The notes beneath the pieces are model-generated. The model searched no databases. It was not told where the DNA came from and saw nothing but the letters and a program-made list of their open reading frames with translations. Made by a program: the position numbers and the translations under genes. Shown here piece after piece: positions 47,719 to 57,174 of a stretch of DNA of 64,000 bases. Source of the stretch: Acinetobacter albensis (GTDB lineage: Bacteria; Pseudomonadota; Gammaproteobacteria; Pseudomonadales; Moraxellaceae); contig NZ_FMBK01000012.1 in the NCBI RefSeq assembly GCF_900095025.1, positions 60,791 through 124,790 of the forward strand, written 5' to 3'. The first letter of the stretch is position 1; every line of letters begins with the position of its first letter.

Positions 47719-49284
47719 ATGCAAAAATCAATACGTCAATCCATGGCATGGCTGCATTCTTGGACAGGATTAATCTTTGGCTGGCTCATGTTCGCCATTT
47801 TTCTAATGGGTGCACTGTCATATTATCGTCAAGAAATCAGCCTTTGGATGCAACCACCTCTGACCCAAATACAGGTTAATCAAGACACAGCTCTACATTC
47901 TGCATACCAGTATTTAGAACAAAATGCGCCAAATGCCAAAACATGGACGATCAACATCGCCAATGAACAGAAGCCAGTCAACCAACTATATTGGCAAAAA
48001 GCCGATGGAGCATATGAAAATAAGACTTTAAATCCGAATACTGCAACAGAAGTCAGCCTAACCGAAACACTCGGGGGAGATTTTTTCTATTTATTCCACT
48101 TCCAACTATTCGGCATGAATTATTTGCTTGGTCGATTAATTGTGTCACTTGCAGCATTTATTATGTTGATTGCCTTGGTTTCAGGCATCATTACGCATAA
48201 AAAAATCTTTGTCGATTTCTTTACTTTACGTGCTTTTAAAGGTCAACGTTCGTATTTAGATTTTCATAATGTCAGCTCGGTTATTGCCCTTCCTTTCTTT
48301 CTCACTATTACATTTACAGGTTTAGCTATTTTCTTTTATTTATATTTACCTTGGGGTATGCAAAAACTTTATCCTGAAAATAACTACCAATATTTCGATG
48401 AAATTAATACAAAAATCGCTCCCAAAATTGAAAAAAACTCGCCCGCTCAAATGCAATCTATTGAGCGCTTGATACAACCTGTGCAACAAAAATGGGGCAA
48501 AACTGAGTTCAACACTATCCATGTGAAAAATCCAAATACCCAACAGGCACAAATTACTTTTATCGAACGTAAAGATCATTCGATTACCCGTAATCAAGCA
48601 CAAATGACTTTCAATGCTATTACAGGGCAGCCATTATCAAGTAGTAAAAATGAGAGTGCAATTGCCACACTGAATGCAGGTGTATACGGATTACATATGG
48701 CAACTTTTGCACAACCCCTGCTCCGTTTGGCCTTGTTATTTTCAGGCTTACTCGGCTGCGCGATGATTGCATCAGGTTTATTGCTCTGGAGTTTAAAGCG
48801 ACAACTACAAAATAAGCAGCAACAATTTCACTTTGGACATTATTTGGTTCAGCGACTTAATATTACGGCTATTCTAGGTTTACCAATTGCAGTTATTAGC
48901 TATTTTTATGCCAACCGCATCGGTTTATCTCTGCATAGTTCCCAAAACTATGAAGTCATAACTTTTTTTAGCGTATGGTTGGCTGTTTTTATTTTAAGTT
49001 TATGTTTAAAAAAACAATATCTTTGGAAAGTACAATTAACCATATTTATCACATTATCCTTTAGTTTGGTTGTCTTTAATCTGCTGTATCTGCTTAAACA
49101 AGACAGTATTCAGCATTTTAGCGATTATTGGACTTTTTTGAGAATTGACATTTTTATTGTGATTTTTGCTTTATTGGCTATATTTTTATATAGAAATATC
49201 CACCCCATTCAACTCAAAGCGCACACCAAAATAAAAAATAAACTTGAGAAAAACACTCAATTAAAAAATCAGGACGGTCTTTGA
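47719..49284 (+). CDS. PepSY-associated TM protein, probable ferrisiderophore reductase
   Basis: A 521-residue inner-membrane protein. A first helix (about 15-37, MFAIFLMGALSYYRQEI) is followed by a large periplasmic PepSY region, more helices with His residues (LFHFQLFGMNYLLG, DFHNVSSVIALPFF, YGLHMATFAQPL), and a C-terminal helix bundle. Relatives such as FoxB/PiuB are linked to iron release from siderophores by reduction. Its stop overlaps the next start (ATGA). Confidence 0.82.
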   Translation: MQKSIRQSMAWLHSWTGLIFGWLMFAIFLMGALSYYRQEISLWMQPPLTQIQVNQDTALHSAYQYLEQNAPNAKTWTINIANEQKPVNQLYWQKADGAYENKTLNPNTATEVSLTETLGGDFFYLFHFQLFGMNYLLGRLIVSLAAFIMLIALVSGIITHKKIFVDFFTLRAFKGQRSYLDFHNVSSVIALPFFLTITFTGLAIFFYLYLPWGMQKLYPENNYQYFDEINTKIAPKIEKNSPAQMQSIERLIQPVQQKWGKTEFNTIHVKNPNTQQAQITFIERKDHSITRNQAQMTFNAITGQPLSSSKNESAIATLNAGVYGLHMATFAQPLLRLALLFSGLLGCAMIASGLLLWSLKRQLQNKQQQFHFGHYLVQRLNITAILGLPIAVISYFYANRIGLSLHSSQNYEVITFFSVWLAVFILSLCLKKQYLWKVQLTIFITLSFSLVVFNLLYLLKQDSIQHFSDYWTFLRIDIFIVIFALLAIFLYRNIHPIQLKAHTKIKNKLEKNTQLKNQDGL

Positions 49285-49580
49285 TGAATATTTTATGGAG
49301 TTTGCTCATCATTTTATGTGCTGTTTTTGGTTTATATAAAGTGAGTGAAAAACAAATCAAGAAAACTCAGCAATCCAAATGGTCATTTCTAACGATTAAG
49401 CCTCGAACCACCCGATTCATGTGTTTGTTCATTCTCCTCATTTCTATTTTTTTATTGATGAAACAACAGGGTTTTTCAATTGGTTTTATTAGCTTTTGGA
49501 TTTTTTTGACTCCGCTTTTATGGTTGTTTATCTTTTGTGTCAATGAACTCAAAATTAAGAACAAAGAATATTCAAAATAG
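49281..49580 (+). CDS. Small membrane protein of the siderophore operon (DUF3325-like)
   Basis: A 99-residue protein with three predicted membrane helices (about 2-20, 46-64, 67-88) separated by basic loops. It overlaps the PepSY gene by four bases and is the last of the iron operon. DUF3325-type proteins take this place in similar operons; the number is from memory. Confidence 0.6.
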   Translation: MMNILWSLLIILCAVFGLYKVSEKQIKKTQQSKWSFLTIKPRTTRFMCLFILLISIFLLMKQQGFSIGFISFWIFLTPLLWLFIFCVNELKIKNKEYSK

Positions 49581-49723
49581 ATGGAGTTATTTTTAAATAA
49601 GAGTATCCGAATATATTAAATCGACTTTAGCTTTTTTTTGAATAAGCAAATCAATAATCAAGACAACGGCTTATACAAAAAAATCATAACATATCTACGT
49701 TTTTTGATATTTGGCATATAACC

Positions 49724-50614
49724 ATGTTTGGTCCACTCGAATTTATTTTAGCAGGTGTATTGGTCGGTTTTTGTGTAGGTATTACAGGTGTTGGAGGTGG
49801 CTCTTTGATGACCCCCATCCTGATTAGTTTATTTAGAATTGAACCACATATTGCGATTGGTACTGATTTGTTATATGCCGCTATTTCCAAATTTTGTGGC
49901 TCGTTTGTACATGCCAAAAAATTGAATATTGTCTGGCCCATTGTGATTTGGCTAGCAGTCGGAAGTATTCCTGCTTCACTTGCCACACACTGGGTTCTAG
50001 AAAATTATTTAAGCCAATCTTCAAGTTATAAAGCCGTACTGACAACAGTACTTGGTTTTATGTTGACTTTAACTGGGATCTCTATTGTTTTCCGCGCTCA
50101 AATTGAACGTTTCTTTAATAAGTTTCGTAAAAATGACGCCGTAGATATGACCCAAGATTTAGAAAAGGTAAATTTTCAAGCCAAAGATAAACGTGCTTTG
50201 ATTGTCATTATGGGCATTGTACTGGGTGTATTTGTGACCCTCTCATCTGTAGGTGCAGGCGCATTTGGGATTATGGCCCTAGTACTAATGTTTCCCAACT
50301 TACCCATGATTCGTATTATCGGTTCTGATGTCGTACATGCTGTGCTTTTAACCTTAGTCGCTGGACTGGGACACATGAGCTCAGGAAATGTAGATTTTCA
50401 TTTACTCGGTTGGCTGTTGGTTGGTTCAATTCCTGCCATTATCATCGGTACTTTAATCAGTTCCCGTTTACCTGAAAAAATTATCCGTAAAGTTTTAGGC
50501 ATCACATTATTTGCATTAGGGATTAACTTTATCCTGCATCCAGTGAAAGCAAAACCAGTGGAAAAACCGACCACTGCCATGATTTCAACACTTGAACATA
50601 GCAGTCAAGCTTAG
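49724..50614 (+). CDS. TSUP family (TauE/SafE) anion exporter
   Basis: A 296-residue inner-membrane protein with about eight helices and two internal repeats. The first repeat starts GVLVGFCVGITGVGGGSLMTP and the second GIVLGVFVTLSSVGAGAFG. The family moves sulfite, sulfoacetate and other small anions. Substrate unknown. It stands alone between the iron operon and DAHP synthase. Confidence 0.87.
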   Translation: MFGPLEFILAGVLVGFCVGITGVGGGSLMTPILISLFRIEPHIAIGTDLLYAAISKFCGSFVHAKKLNIVWPIVIWLAVGSIPASLATHWVLENYLSQSSSYKAVLTTVLGFMLTLTGISIVFRAQIERFFNKFRKNDAVDMTQDLEKVNFQAKDKRALIVIMGIVLGVFVTLSSVGAGAFGIMALVLMFPNLPMIRIIGSDVVHAVLLTLVAGLGHMSSGNVDFHLLGWLLVGSIPAIIIGTLISSRLPEKIIRKVLGITLFALGINFILHPVKAKPVEKPTTAMISTLEHSSQA

Positions 50615-50718
50615 ACTCTCTATTCGATTCATCTGTATTCTCATGATTTTATTGGTCTGTGCTATAGCAACTCACCAATAGAATCGTGTTATATTCAGGC
50701 TACTAAAAAAACTCTTGT

Positions 50719-51831
50719 ATGATCAAACCAGTGACGGCAATGAATACACTACAGTCAAATTCTATTACACAATCCGACATCGATGACGTGAATGTACAAA
50801 GCATTCAGCCTCTCGTAACTCCTGCTGAATTAAAAAAAGAGTTACCTTTAACTGAACATGCCTATCAAACGGTGTTAAAAGGTCGTGAAACTATTCGCAA
50901 TATTCTTGACGGGACTGACAAACGCCTATTTGTGGTAATTGGTCCTTGTTCAATTCATGACACAGTTGCAGCTCATGACTACGCAGATCGTTTAAAAGTT
51001 TTAAGCGAAAAAATTAAAGATTCAATTTATGTGGTTATGCGGGTTTATTTTGAAAAACCACGTACAACTGTCGGTTGGAAAGGTTTAATTAACGATCCTG
51101 ATATGAATGATTCTTTTAATATCGAAAAAGGTCTTCGTATAGGTCGTCAGCTGTTGGTTGAATTAAATCAAAAAGGTTTACCGTGTGCAACTGAAGCACT
51201 TGATCCGAACTCACCACAATATTATCAAGATCTGATTTCATGGTCAGCGATTGGTGCGCGTACCACTGAAAGCCAGACACACCGTGAAATGTCATCCGGT
51301 TTATCATCACCAGTAGGTTTTAAAAATGGTACAGATGGTGGCTTAACCGTTGCAACCAATGCGATGCAATCGGTAAAGCATGGTCACAGTTTCTTAGGAC
51401 TCAATGATCAAGGACAAGTCTCTGTCATTCGTACCAGTGGTAACCAGTATGGGCATGTTGTGCTTCGTGGTGGTAACGGTAAACCAAATTATGATGCGGG
51501 TTCTGTAGCTGAAGCTGAAAATGCCTTAGCAAAAGCCAAAGTCAGTACCAAAATCATGATTGATACCAGTCATGCTAACTCCAATAAAGACCCCTATTTA
51601 CAACCCTTGGTTCTGAAAAACATCACAGAACAAATTCAGGATGGTAATAAATCTATTGTTGGAATTATGGTGGAAAGTCATATTAAAGGTGGCCGCCAAG
51701 ATATTCCAACCAATCTAGATGACCTTGAATATGGTCAATCTGTGACGGATGGCTGTATTGATTGGGAAACTACAGAGAAAGCCTTACTCGATATGCATGA
51801 AGCATTGAAAGACGTTTTACCAAATCGTTAA
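50719..51831 (+). CDS. 3-deoxy-7-phosphoheptulonate (DAHP) synthase, class I
   Basis: A 370-residue AroG/F/H-type enzyme, first step of the shikimate pathway. It shows VVIGPCSIHD, MRVYFEKPRTTVGWKG, LSSPVGFKNGTDG and IMIDTSHANSNKD, in order. Which amino acid gives feedback cannot be read with certainty, so no letter is assigned. An ATG 21 bases downstream is an alternative start. A terminator follows. Confidence 0.92.
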   Translation: MIKPVTAMNTLQSNSITQSDIDDVNVQSIQPLVTPAELKKELPLTEHAYQTVLKGRETIRNILDGTDKRLFVVIGPCSIHDTVAAHDYADRLKVLSEKIKDSIYVVMRVYFEKPRTTVGWKGLINDPDMNDSFNIEKGLRIGRQLLVELNQKGLPCATEALDPNSPQYYQDLISWSAIGARTTESQTHREMSSGLSSPVGFKNGTDGGLTVATNAMQSVKHGHSFLGLNDQGQVSVIRTSGNQYGHVVLRGGNGKPNYDAGSVAEAENALAKAKVSTKIMIDTSHANSNKDPYLQPLVLKNITEQIQDGNKSIVGIMVESHIKGGRQDIPTNLDDLEYGQSVTDGCIDWETTEKALLDMHEALKDVLPNR

Positions 51832-51838
51832 ATCACCT

Positions 51839-51865
51839 AAAACGCCATCTCGATAGATGGCGTTT
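51839..51865 (+). terminator. Terminator of DAHP synthase
   Basis: AAAACGCCATCT-CGAT-AGATGGCGTTT is a near-symmetric hairpin right after the gene. Confidence 0.8.
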
Positions 51866-51895
51866 GTATTTTGAAGCTAGGGGAAAATTTATTTT

Positions 51896-52420
51896 ATGAA
51901 TGATATTGAACATGCACTCAGCCATATTGAAAATTTTCAGTTTATTCACGAACATCTTTTTACTTCAGCTCAACCGAATGCTGAACAGTTAAAAACAATT
52001 AAAGAGTACGGCATAAATACCGTTATCAATCTAGGCTTATCCAATCTAGAACAATCCTTGGCCCATCAAGATCAAATTTGTCTTGATTTGGGTTTAAACT
52101 ATATTCAGTTGCCCATTTCTCCAGATACCCCTTCTGATGATCAATGTTTATTGGTCTTAGACATGCTTGACCATTTAGTTAAAGAACAATTGGTTTGGGT
52201 GCATTGTTGTAAAAACCATCACGTCAGTAGCTTAATGTATTTATATCGTCAATATTTTATGGATATGGACTTACCTACGGCGCAAGATCTGATGCACAAT
52301 ATTTGGCAGCCAAATGATACATGGACAGGACTGACTCATGCTGTCGCCTTACAACTTCAAGGTCGTAAAGCGACGAAAGAATTACAACAGTCTTTGATTC
52401 ATCCAGATTATTTTACCTGA
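51896..52420 (+). CDS. Protein-tyrosine-phosphatase-fold protein lacking the catalytic Arg
   Basis: A 174-residue dual-specificity-phosphatase-like protein (DSP/beta-lactamase-hydrolase-like group). It shows [26 protein letters not shown], and a P-loop region [10 protein letters not shown] at 103-112. His-Cys is there, but the Arg that normally closes the phosphate loop is missing (His109/Val110 instead). It may be a pseudophosphatase. It overlaps ispF at the 3' ends by 13 bases. Confidence 0.72.
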   Translation: MNDIEHALSHIENFQFIHEHLFTSAQPNAEQLKTIKEYGINTVINLGLSNLEQSLAHQDQICLDLGLNYIQLPISPDTPSDDQCLLVLDMLDHLVKEQLVWVHCCKNHHVSSLMYLYRQYFMDMDLPTAQDLMHNIWQPNDTWTGLTHAVALQLQGRKATKELQQSLIHPDYFT

Positions 52421-52908
52421 TGCGAAATCAAAACCGTGGCCGTCGCTAAAATACCTTCTTGACGGCCAGTGAATCCGAGTTGTTCAGTCGTGGTGGCTTT
52501 GATACTGATTTGTGTCACATGTACTTTCAATACATCAGCAATACTTTGGCGCATATCTAAATTATGCTTGGCTAATTTTGGACGTTCACAGGCCACCGTT
52601 ATATCAGCATTATTGAGTAAATACCCTCGATCTAAAATCAGTTGATAAACATGCTTCAAGAGAGCTCGACTATCAGCACCTTTAAATTTTGCATCTGTAT
52701 CTGGAAAATGCTGTCCAATATCACCCAATGCTAATGCACCTAACAGGGCATCACACAACGCATGTAATACGACATCTCCATCAGAATGTGCTTTTAAACC
52801 TTGAGTATGGGGTATTTTTATTCCTGCTAAAGTGACAAAGTCACCTTCTTCAAAGGCGTGTACATCTATTCCCTGACCAATTCGAATTTGTGCGACCACT
52901 TTAAGCAT
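52408..52908 (-). CDS. ispF: 2-C-methyl-D-erythritol 2,4-cyclodiphosphate synthase
   Basis: A 166-residue IspF of the MEP isoprenoid pathway, trimeric and Zn-dependent. Metal ligands Asp15 and His17 (GIDVHAF) and His49 ([14 protein letters not shown]) are present, with [16 protein letters not shown] near the end. It is not next to ispD. Confidence 0.95.
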   Translation of the reverse strand: MLKVVAQIRIGQGIDVHAFEEGDFVTLAGIKIPHTQGLKAHSDGDVVLHALCDALLGALALGDIGQHFPDTDAKFKGADSRALLKHVYQLILDRGYLLNNADITVACERPKLAKHNLDMRQSIADVLKVHVTQISIKATTTEQLGFTGRQEGILATATVLISHQVK

Positions 52909-52998
52909 CCTTAAGAAATAAATGATTGAAATGTTGTATTCACGCTTTCTCTTTCGCTATAGTTACAGCAGCGTAATATAGTGAAATTATAAGCGATC

Positions 52999-53649
52999 AT
53001 GCTGCTGAATACCGAAATTAATCTCATTAAAACTTTTAGCATGTTGTTCAGTATTGGCTGTCTATGCTCAACTCTGGCGCATGCTCAAAAAATTGACTGT
53101 ACTCAGCCCAATACATCGTCAATGAAGAAAATTTGTGCCGAGAATTTTGATGAATCTCGAGAAAAGCTGATCAATCATTACACCACGGCCTTTCTGGTCA
53201 GTGATGCACCCGTGCATTTATTACAAGATACCCATACTTTATGGTTTAAACGCCTTCAACAATGTAAAAGTTTAGATTGTTATAAACAACAGTTTGAATT
53301 GCGTATTGATGATCTCAACTTTTACACTTCCTTGAATCAAAGTTTAACCAGTCATTATTTGAAATTTGAAAATGGTCAAATTGCCAATCAACCTGTGCAT
53401 TTACAGGTGCATCAATTAAGCAAAAATAGTATTAAAATTGAAGGAATTGCTTATCGTAATCCGAATAATAAATTAGAAACACAAAGCATTTCGTTCTTGG
53501 CCTACACCACTCCAGACCGAAAAGATCAAGTGACAGATAACGAGCATGATTGCAAATATCAATTTAATTTTAGTAAAGCCATTTTATCGGTTAAGACTAC
53601 GCAAAAAGGTTGCGAACGTTTTGTAGGCGTGTATCGAGTTTATGATTAA
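52999..53649 (+). CDS. Secreted Cys-rich protein, LprI-like N-terminus
   Basis: A 216-residue exported protein with a signal peptide ending near LAHAQ (about residue 30). The next 75 residues hold CTQPNTSSMKKICAE and LWFKRLQQCKSLDCYK, spaced as in lysozyme-inhibitor-like LprI domains. The C-terminal half is a beta-rich region with a further Cys pair. The function is unknown. Confidence 0.6.
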   Translation: MLLNTEINLIKTFSMLFSIGCLCSTLAHAQKIDCTQPNTSSMKKICAENFDESREKLINHYTTAFLVSDAPVHLLQDTHTLWFKRLQQCKSLDCYKQQFELRIDDLNFYTSLNQSLTSHYLKFENGQIANQPVHLQVHQLSKNSIKIEGIAYRNPNNKLETQSISFLAYTTPDRKDQVTDNEHDCKYQFNFSKAILSVKTTQKGCERFVGVYRVYD

Positions 53650-53717
53650 ATGAGATTCACGAATAAATTAGGTTCATTCTTGATAAATTGAACTTATATT
53701 TTAAAAAAGATTAATCA

Positions 53718-53747
53718 AAAAAAACCAGATTTTATATCTGGTTTTTT
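53718..53747. terminator. Bidirectional terminator between convergent genes
   Basis: AAAACCAGAT pairs with ATCTGGTTTT, with A and T runs on both sides. It lies between the secreted-protein gene and aroC. Confidence 0.85.
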
Positions 53748-53809
53748 AAAAACTTAAAATATCTATTCTTTACTTAACTTGTTCGGGACAAAGCACTGCT
53801 TTGTTTTCC

Positions 53810-54904
53810 TCATTTAGGCTCGATGGGTGCAAATGGTGCGACCACATCTGCATTTTGAGCACGATGACGCATAAAATGATCCATGAGCACAATTGCAAAC
53901 ATTGCTTCAGCAATTGGCGTTGCACGGACACCCACACAAGGATCATGACGACCTTTGGTCAATACATCCGTATCTTCACGCTCAAGATTAATGGTTTTAC
54001 CCGGGGTCGTAATACTTGCAGTAGGTTTCAATGCAATCGCAACGCGAATAGTCTGACCACTTGAAATCCCGCCTAAAATGCCACCTGAATGATTGGCCAA
54101 GAAACCATCCGTCGTTAATTCATCACGAGATTCATGACCAAACTGTTCGGCTACTGCAAAGCCATCACCAATTTCAACCCCTTTAACGGCATTAATTGAC
54201 ATCATTGCATGGGCAATATCTGCATCCAAACGGTCAAATACTGGTTCACCCCAACCCACTGGAACATTCTCCGCCAAAATTTCAAGCTTTGCGCCACAAC
54301 TTGTGCCTTGCTCACGTAATGACGTGACTAGTGCTTCAAAACGTGGAACTGCATTAACATCGCCACAGAAAAATGGATTATTAGGAACTTCATTCCAATC
54401 TAAAGTATGGACTTTTTCTGTTCCAATTTGTGTGACATGACCACGGATTAAAATACCAAATTTTTCAGATAAATATTTTTTCGCAATTGCACCGGCAGCC
54501 ACTCGCATGGCTGTTTCACGTGCGCTTGAGCGACCACCTCCACGGTAATCACGAAAACCATATTTATGCGTATACGTATAATCCGCATGACCCGGACGGA
54601 ACGTTTGCGCGATATTGCCATAATCTTTCGATTTTTGATCTGTATTACGAATCAATAGGCCAATTGAGGTACCCGTAGTTTTACCCTCAAATACCCCAGA
54701 TATAATTTCAACTTCATCGGGTTCTTTACGTTGAGTGGCAAATTTTGAGGTTCCTGGTTTACGGCGATCCAAATCTCTTTGTAAATCTGCTTCAGTCAGT
54801 TCAATTCCAGGCGGTACACCATCGACAATTGCCATCAGGCCAGCGCCATGAGATTCACCACAAGTCGTTACACGGAATAATTGTCCAATCGTATTACCTG
54901 CCAC
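53810..54904 (-). CDS. aroC: Chorismate synthase
   Basis: A 364-residue, FMN-dependent enzyme making chorismate from EPSP, the end of the shikimate pathway. It shows [38 protein letters not shown] and [18 protein letters not shown]. It lies 12 bases after prmB, the usual pairing. Upstream DAHP synthase is 2 kb away on the other strand. Confidence 0.96.
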   Translation of the reverse strand: MAGNTIGQLFRVTTCGESHGAGLMAIVDGVPPGIELTEADLQRDLDRRKPGTSKFATQRKEPDEVEIISGVFEGKTTGTSIGLLIRNTDQKSKDYGNIAQTFRPGHADYTYTHKYGFRDYRGGGRSSARETAMRVAAGAIAKKYLSEKFGILIRGHVTQIGTEKVHTLDWNEVPNNPFFCGDVNAVPRFEALVTSLREQGTSCGAKLEILAENVPVGWGEPVFDRLDADIAHAMMSINAVKGVEIGDGFAVAEQFGHESRDELTTDGFLANHSGGILGGISSGQTIRVAIALKPTASITTPGKTINLEREDTDVLTKGRHDPCVGVRATPIAEAMFAIVLMDHFMRHRAQNADVVAPFAPIEPK

Positions 54905-54916
54905 GTTACGAACTCC

Positions 54917-55927
54917 CTATGCTTCTAAAGACTGTACAAATAAATCACGGTATTGACGGCATTGCGCGGCAGTTAAAGCAAAAATACCCGAACCGCCTTT
55001 TTGGAAAGTCAACCAGTGGAAATCAATGGTATTAAAATTCTGTTTCATCGCCCATTCTGAATTACCTACTTCTATGACAATTAAACCATCTTCGGTCAAA
55101 TAATCTGCAGCTTGTGCCAACATTTTACGCACCAAATCTAACCCATCTTGACCAGCAGCAAGCGCAAGTTCTGGTTCATGCAAAAATTCAGCAGGTAAAT
55201 CAGCCATATCTTCTGCATCTACATAAGGCGGATTGGAGACAATTAAATCATATTGATTTTCAGCAGGAATTTTTGCAAATAAGTCAGATTCCATTAACGC
55301 AACTTGATATTGCATATTGTGATGTTCAGCATTAATTGAGGCTACCTCTAAAGCTTCTTTAGAAATATCGGTTGCATCCACTTCTGACTCAGGAAAAGCA
55401 TAAGACAGCGCTATTGCAATACAGCCCGAACCTGTACACATATCTAAAATACGACGCGGCATTTTAGGCTGTGGATTCTCTGGAAGATTATTTTGGGCCT
55501 CACGCATTTGACCATTTTCATCTAAACAGTACGGGGCAAAACGTTGATTAATTAATTCTGCAATAGGAGAACGCGGAATCAATACACGCTCATCAACGTA
55601 ATATGGCTTGTCACAGAAATAAGCTAAGTTTAATAAATATGAGGTCGGAACTTTTTCATTGATGCGACGCTCAAGTAAACTGATAAATTCAGCTTTTTCA
55701 CTTGGCAGCAATTTAGCATCTAAAATTTCTGGGTTTGCATTCCAGTCCAATGCTAAAGTTTGTAGAACCAGCGCAGAACTTTCAGCAAAAAAGTCTTCAG
55801 TGCCTTGGCCCAAATGTGCATCATATTGACGTAGAGCTGAAACACCAAAACGGATAAAATCACGAATGGTGTTTAAATTTTCAGCGGCTTCCTGCAAATG
55901 TTCAGGGCTAATAGTCAGTTGATCCAC
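54917..55927 (-). CDS. prmB: 50S ribosomal protein L3 N(5)-glutamine methyltransferase
   Basis: A 336-residue PrmB/HemK-type SAM methyltransferase that methylates a Gln of ribosomal protein L3. It has a helical N-domain (1-110), LDMCTGSGCIAIALSYAFP and the catalytic SNPPYV. The start is GTG with GGAG ten bases upstream. The prmB-aroC order is widely kept. Confidence 0.93.
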   Translation of the reverse strand: MDQLTISPEHLQEAAENLNTIRDFIRFGVSALRQYDAHLGQGTEDFFAESSALVLQTLALDWNANPEILDAKLLPSEKAEFISLLERRINEKVPTSYLLNLAYFCDKPYYVDERVLIPRSPIAELINQRFAPYCLDENGQMREAQNNLPENPQPKMPRRILDMCTGSGCIAIALSYAFPESEVDATDISKEALEVASINAEHHNMQYQVALMESDLFAKIPAENQYDLIVSNPPYVDAEDMADLPAEFLHEPELALAAGQDGLDLVRKMLAQAADYLTEDGLIVIEVGNSEWAMKQNFNTIDFHWLTFQKGGSGIFALTAAQCRQYRDLFVQSLEA

Positions 55928-56017
55928 TTAAGGCGTCTCCAAGGTCAATTTTTTAAAACGCCTCATGATACCTTGTTTTGCGTGTTTTTTATAATTTTTC
56001 AATCAAGTTGAATATAA

Positions 56018-56401
56018 TTATTTATACCCCATTTGCTTCATTTCATAATAATAAACACGTTCTTTTGTCATCTCTAATAGACATTTTTTTTGTTTAATTT
56101 CGATAAACGAAGAGGTCACGCCGAAATGACATTGTTGTTTCATTCGGTTCAACCAAAGCTGATGTTGTTGCTCAAGATTTTTTTGATGAGAGGCATTATT
56201 TTCTAAATTGCTTTTATAATATTTTTTTAATAATTTTTCCTGTATTTTTAATTCTTTATCAATACATGTAATGATAATTTTACTTTGACCATAAGATGTA
56301 TTTAAACATTGATTATATTCTTGACTAGCACCTGATTGCGCCTCTACTGCCATAGCGCTTAAGCTGCCCACAGTTAAAATAATTGCGGATAAAAAATGCA
56401 T
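56018..56401 (-). CDS. Secreted LprI/DUF1311-type protein
   Basis: A 127-residue exported protein with a signal peptide (cleavage near AMAVEAQS). The rest is a helical, Cys-bearing LprI-like domain: YNQCLNTS, CIDKELKIQEKLLKKYY, LWLNRMKQQCHFG. The domain is linked in some proteins to lysozyme inhibition. It stands alone. Confidence 0.7.
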   Translation of the reverse strand: MHFLSAIILTVGSLSAMAVEAQSGASQEYNQCLNTSYGQSKIIITCIDKELKIQEKLLKKYYKSNLENNASHQKNLEQQHQLWLNRMKQQCHFGVTSSFIEIKQKKCLLEMTKERVYYYEMKQMGYK

Positions 56402-56608
56402 GCTTCCCCCATTTGTTTGATCAATTTTTTATCAAAACTGAATCTTTAAATACTATTTTTTTGTTTATATTCAGATATTACAACAACTCTGTCAGAATTC
56501 CTATAAAGCGATTTGTAGAGATTGCATCATCAAATTTTAGTCCTCACTATTGAATCTCTCTCATCTACCCCGATATAAGATTTATTCTTTTTGAGTCTAT
56601 GGATCATC

Positions 56609-56914
56609 ATGAGCTATAAACACAACAACCTCATGGCAATACGTGAGAAATATTGGAATGATACCCCTTCTGCCCAAGTTGAAACAGAGAAAAAATTCTT
56701 GCAACATATTTTAATAAAATATGATATTTACGCCACACCGTCAGAGGATGATGCCAAATATTTATTCTTTAGTTTACCCAGTATTATTATTGTGAAAGGT
56801 TATGCGCTGGGTTTTATGCACGAAACCGTTCAAGCCATGATTTTTAAATACTTGCAAAATAATAAAACTTTGCTCAAGCAGAAAAGTGAAATGAAAGTAC
56901 AATTTCGTATGTAA
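56609..56914 (+). CDS. Hypothetical protein, 101 residues
   Basis: A 101-residue protein (ATG at 56609, weak ribosome site) with YDIYATPSEDDAKYLFFSLP and a C-terminal basic helix. No signal peptide or membrane helix is clear. I do not recognise the family. It is isolated, and the spacers on both sides are AT-rich without other genes. Confidence 0.55.
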   Translation: MSYKHNNLMAIREKYWNDTPSAQVETEKKFLQHILIKYDIYATPSEDDAKYLFFSLPSIIIVKGYALGFMHETVQAMIFKYLQNNKTLLKQKSEMKVQFRM

Positions 56915-57174
56915 TATTTTTATTTCTGGTCTCATATTTTGAGCGTTCTTGAGCATTTTTGATGGATAAAACCAGCCCTCATTTTCCTCAACTGATTTTT
57001 TATTTCTATATAGTCGGATGATTTGTGACTCCAAGTGCGCCAGAAAAAATAAATTAAAATATTAAGAATATTAACGTTCAATTTAGCATATGGAACTTTT
57101 TTAATACGTCAATTCACGTTAATATCCGCTACAATTAAATATTCTGCGACTTGCTGCTTAAAGGATTTTGTTTA

